DNA of 64,000 nucleotides from positions 2,852,001 to 2,916,000 of the forward strand of contig NZ_AP012541.1 of assembly GCF_000829035.1 (NCBI RefSeq), read 5' to 3'. The notes beneath the pieces were generated by a model. That model worked only from the letters and a program-made list of their open reading frames with translations, was not told the origin of the DNA and made no database searches. Shown piece after piece: positions 61,615 to 64,000 of the stretch (position 1 is its first letter; each line of letters starts with the position of its first letter). Source of the DNA: Lacticaseibacillus paracasei subsp. paracasei. Lineage in GTDB: Bacteria > Bacillota > Bacilli > Lactobacillales > Lactobacillaceae. Position numbers and translations under genes: made by a program.

Positions 61615-62526
61615 TTACATCAAGCCGACAACGTGGAAGACAACCCCGACAACGAACAGGCCAAGGATAATCACAATTGGAGAAACCTTCTTCTTCAGTA
61701 ACCACATGCAGAACAAGGTCAGCAGTAAGCCCATCAAACCAGGAATCAAGCTATCCAAGTTATCTTGCAGCGTTAAGACCTTATTCTTGGTCAGTGACAG
61801 ACCTTGAGATTGTAATTCCAAAGCCTTCTGAATACCCTTGGATCCACTTGGTAGTGAACTCCAGTCGATGTAAGCACCCTTTTGGTTAGGTACGTCTGAT
61901 ACGACTGGTGTGAATTTGACAGAAACCCAACGGTTAACCAGCGACCCTAAGATAAACATCCCAAGAATCGTGGCACCCTTCGTCACTTCTTGCAACAGAC
62001 CACCGGAAAGGTCTTCGGTAATCTTGCTCCCAGCTTTGTAGCCAAATTCCTGCGTGTACCACAGGAAAGCCATACGAATTGCATTCCAAAGCACGAAGTA
62101 CAAGATTGGTCCCATGATATTGCCGGCCATTGCCAAGGATGCAGCTAAGGCACCAATAATTGGCTTAACCGTGAACCAGAACACTGGATCGCCGACACCA
62201 GCCAGCGGACCCATCATCCCAACTTTGACACCCTGAATCGCCTTGTCATCAATTGGCGCCCCATTGGCACGTTCTTCTTCCAGTGCCATAGTAACACCAA
62301 TAATTGGTGATGCCAGATATGGATGCGTGTTAAAGAATTCTAGATGCCGTTTCAAAGCAGCGGAACGGTCTTCCTTGGTATGATACAAACGTTTCAGTGC
62401 CGGAATCAGGGTGTAAGCCCAGCCACCGTTCTGCATACGTTCGTAGTTCCAAGAACCTTGAATGAAGGTTGACCGCCACCAAACCTTGATTCGGTCGCTT
62501 TTAGTTAAATGAACTTCTTCAGCCAT
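61615..62526 (-). CDS. manN: PTS mannose-class EIID (ManN)
   Basis: A 303-aa EIID of the general mannose/glucose PTS. FIQGSWNYERMQNGGWAYTLIPALKRLY and VGMMGPLAGVGDPVFW are diagnostic; hydrophobic C-terminal helices follow. Start 62526 (MAEEVHLTK) has AAGGAGG upstream. ManM and ManN together are also the known receptor for class IIa bacteriocins. Confidence 0.95.
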   Translation of the reverse strand: MAEEVHLTKSDRIKVWWRSTFIQGSWNYERMQNGGWAYTLIPALKRLYHTKEDRSAALKRHLEFFNTHPYLASPIIGVTMALEEERANGAPIDDKAIQGVKVGMMGPLAGVGDPVFWFTVKPIIGALAASLAMAGNIMGPILYFVLWNAIRMAFLWYTQEFGYKAGSKITEDLSGGLLQEVTKGATILGMFILGSLVNRWVSVKFTPVVSDVPNQKGAYIDWSSLPSGSKGIQKALELQSQGLSLTKNKVLTLQDNLDSLIPGLMGLLLTLFCMWLLKKKVSPIVIILGLFVVGVVFHVVGLM

Positions 62527-62543
62527 GTTTGTCAACCTCCTTC

Positions 62544-63359
62544 TTAGTAGTTGTCAATGATGTCGCCGACAGGATCACCGGCACCACTATTCGAGCTGCC
62601 GCCTTTGCTTGAGCCGCCGCCCATTTTGGACAGAGCCAAGTAAATCAACGCCAGAGAGATCCCGATGGCACCAAGGCCGATCAGGGTAATCTCTTTAACT
62701 GTTGCCAAAACAAAACCAAGCGCAAAGAATGGCCATACTTCACGGGTCGCCATCATGTTAATAACCATGGCATACCCAACGGCAACAACCATGCCCCCGC
62801 CAATGCCAAGGCCAGCGGTCAACCAGTCAGGCATTCTTTCAAGCAATGCCCGAACAGGACCAGCACCAACGGCTAGAATCAAGCCAGCTGGAATGGCAAT
62901 ACGCAGGCCTTGCATGCAGATCGCAATCCATTGCCACATATCAATCTTCCGGAAACTGCCTTCTTCAGCAGCTGCATCCATAAAGTGAACAATCGCGGTT
63001 GCCAAGGTACGTACCAAAGTGGTCAGCAACAAACCGGCAACAGCCAGTGGAACCGCAATCGCGATCGCTGAACTGATACCTTTCGTGCCCTGACCGCCAA
63101 GAACCAGAATAATAGCAGATGCAACAGATGCCAAAGCGGCATCAGGTGCGACAGCAGCGCCAATGTTGGCCCAACCTAAGGCAATCATTTCCAATTGGCC
63201 GCCTAGAATCAAGCAAGGTGCCAAATTGCCGGTCACAAGTCCGATCAACGTGCACGCGATAACTGGCTGATGGAAATGAAATTCATCCAAAATACCTTCC
63301 ATACCAGCAAGGAATGACACGATGAGGACCAGAATGACTTGAATAAAGTTTAAAGTCAT
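62544..63359 (-). CDS. manM: PTS mannose-class EIIC (ManM)
   Basis: A 271-aa polytopic protein. IQVILVLIVSFLAGMEGILDEFHFHQPVIACTL and GGQLEMIALGWANIGAAVAPDAALASV are typical ManM sequence. It has a Gly/Ser-rich C-terminal tail (GGGSSKGGSSNSGAGD). Forms the sugar channel with ManN, 17 bp upstream of it. Confidence 0.95.
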   Translation of the reverse strand: MTLNFIQVILVLIVSFLAGMEGILDEFHFHQPVIACTLIGLVTGNLAPCLILGGQLEMIALGWANIGAAVAPDAALASVASAIILVLGGQGTKGISSAIAIAVPLAVAGLLLTTLVRTLATAIVHFMDAAAEEGSFRKIDMWQWIAICMQGLRIAIPAGLILAVGAGPVRALLERMPDWLTAGLGIGGGMVVAVGYAMVINMMATREVWPFFALGFVLATVKEITLIGLGAIGISLALIYLALSKMGGGSSKGGSSNSGAGDPVGDIIDNY

Positions 63360-63386
63360 AAGTCTTCTTCCTCCGTTTCAAAAAAA

Positions 63387-64000
63387 TTACTTCTGTGCAT
63401 TCAGTTCGTCTTGGGCTTTCTTCAAAATTGCATCCATGTTTTCGGCATGGTCTGCAGGCACCTTGCGAACATCAAATTTGACACCGTCTTTTTCCAATTG
63501 ATGGAAAGTGTCGATATCTTTTTGATCAAAGGCCAACACCTTGTTCGGCTGAACCTTACCAACTGAATGGGACATGGAACCAATGTTAAGTTCCTTGAGT
63601 GGAACGCCGCCTTCGATTGCTCGAAGTGCATCCTCAGGTGTTTCAAATAATAGCAATGCACGTTCCCCGCCGAAATGCTTATCGTCTTTAGCGATCTTAA
63701 TCATCTGATCGATAGGAATAACATGCGCCTTAACGCCCGCTGGTGCAGCTTCCTTAATCAGATTCTTTCGCAAGTCGTCTTTAGCAACTGAATCAGAGAC
63801 AACAATGATGCGTGTCGGGTTGGTTGTCTTGGTCCAGGTTGTGGCAACCTGACCATGTAGCAACCGAGAATCAACCCGCGCCAGAACATACTCAAGTGAG
63901 CCTGGCTGACCAGCATTCGAAGTAGTTGGTGCTGCTTGAGCAGCTGGCTTCGTCACTTTGTCCAGTGATTCTGGCTTGATCTTGATACCTTCACGTCCAG
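63387..64000 (-). CDS. manL: PTS mannose-class EIIAB (ManL), N-terminal part outside window
   Basis: The visible 204 residues are the linker (Ala/Pro/Gln-rich, TKPAAQAAPTTS) and the EIIB domain, with phospho-His in ARVDSRLLHGQVATTW. The frame stays open to the window edge (KIKPESLDKV), where the EIIA domain would lie. Together with ManM and ManN it forms the main mannose/glucose PTS; its EIIA domain might also feed other mannose-class EIIBs such as that at 10319. Confidence 0.95.
   Translation of the reverse strand, partial: GREGIKIKPESLDKVTKPAAQAAPTTSNAGQPGSLEYVLARVDSRLLHGQVATTWTKTTNPTRIIVVSDSVAKDDLRKNLIKEAAPAGVKAHVIPIDQMIKIAKDDKHFGGERALLLFETPEDALRAIEGGVPLKELNIGSMSHSVGKVQPNKVLAFDQKDIDTFHQLEKDGVKFDVRKVPADHAENMDAILKKAQDELNAQK

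Overview
The window looks like chromosomal DNA of a lactic acid bacterium of the Lacticaseibacillus casei/paracasei/rhamnosus group. This is judged from moderate GC, AGGAGG ribosome binding sites, the walRK-yycHI-walJ-htrA and rlmH block, several mannose- and lactose-class PTS loci, a T-box, a CIRCE element and cre sites, with no tRNA or rRNA genes. The species is not resolved. No database search was run; family names come from recognising motifs and gene order.

Layout. 1-5.3 kb: the end of an IS30-type element abuts the 5' end of a large wall-anchored GH31 glycosidase gene, which also carries an in-frame TAG, so it is a pseudogene. 5.7-12.5 kb: an eight-gene, tightly overlapping operon on the minus strand (mannose-class PTS EIIC-EIID-EIIB, RpiR regulator, MurQ etherase, AmiE-like serine hydrolase, L-Ala-D/L-Glu epimerase, class A beta-lactamase-fold hydrolase). 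It is best read as uptake and cytoplasmic dismantling of MurNAc-peptides, with two RpiR-type palindromes at its promoter. 12.9-24.2 kb: membrane EEP phosphatase, NrnA-like phosphoesterase, a type I toxin-antitoxin pair (31-aa Fst/Lpt-like toxin plus antisense RNA), methyltransferase, SMR exporter, five GNAT acetyltransferases, a HAD phosphatase split by an 877-bp IS5-type element, a frameshifted quinone oxidoreductase, a tyrosine phosphatase and rlmH.

24.5-32 kb: an ArsB/NhaD-like transporter, then a T-box controlled oligopeptide-binding lipoprotein and M20 dipeptidase, flanked by two paralogous secreted Ser-rich proteins of unknown function. 32-35.3 kb: P1B ATPase, Hsp20 under a CIRCE operator, HesB-like protein. 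35.4-35.8 kb: a cluster of DnaA boxes, all in one orientation, with no dnaA nearby. 35.9-43.6 kb: htrA, walJ, yycI, yycH, walK, walR. 44-49 kb: alpha/beta hydrolase, then an amino-acid ABC binding-protein/permease fusion, argG and argH behind an ArgR-like box. 49.3-54 kb: a lactose/cellobiose-class PTS locus with a DUF871 (MupG-type) protein, DUF3284 protein and GntR regulator, with cre sites at the divergent promoter; this may be a second cell-wall sugar salvage locus. 54-61 kb: acetyltransferase, NUDIX, P-loop kinase with an altered Walker A, isochorismatase-like hydrolase, two MFS transporters, aldo-keto reductase. 61-64 kb: the end of a man PTS operon (EIIAB partial, EIIC, EIID) and a DUF956 gene.

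Intergenic DNA is rich in structured repeats: a family of about 110-120 bp near-palindromes (six good copies plus divergent and partial ones), a 196-bp folded repeat in two copies, and a 165-bp element with a similar branched fold. Nutrient scavenging (peptides, muropeptides, PTS sugars) and envelope stress control are the themes linking most intact genes.
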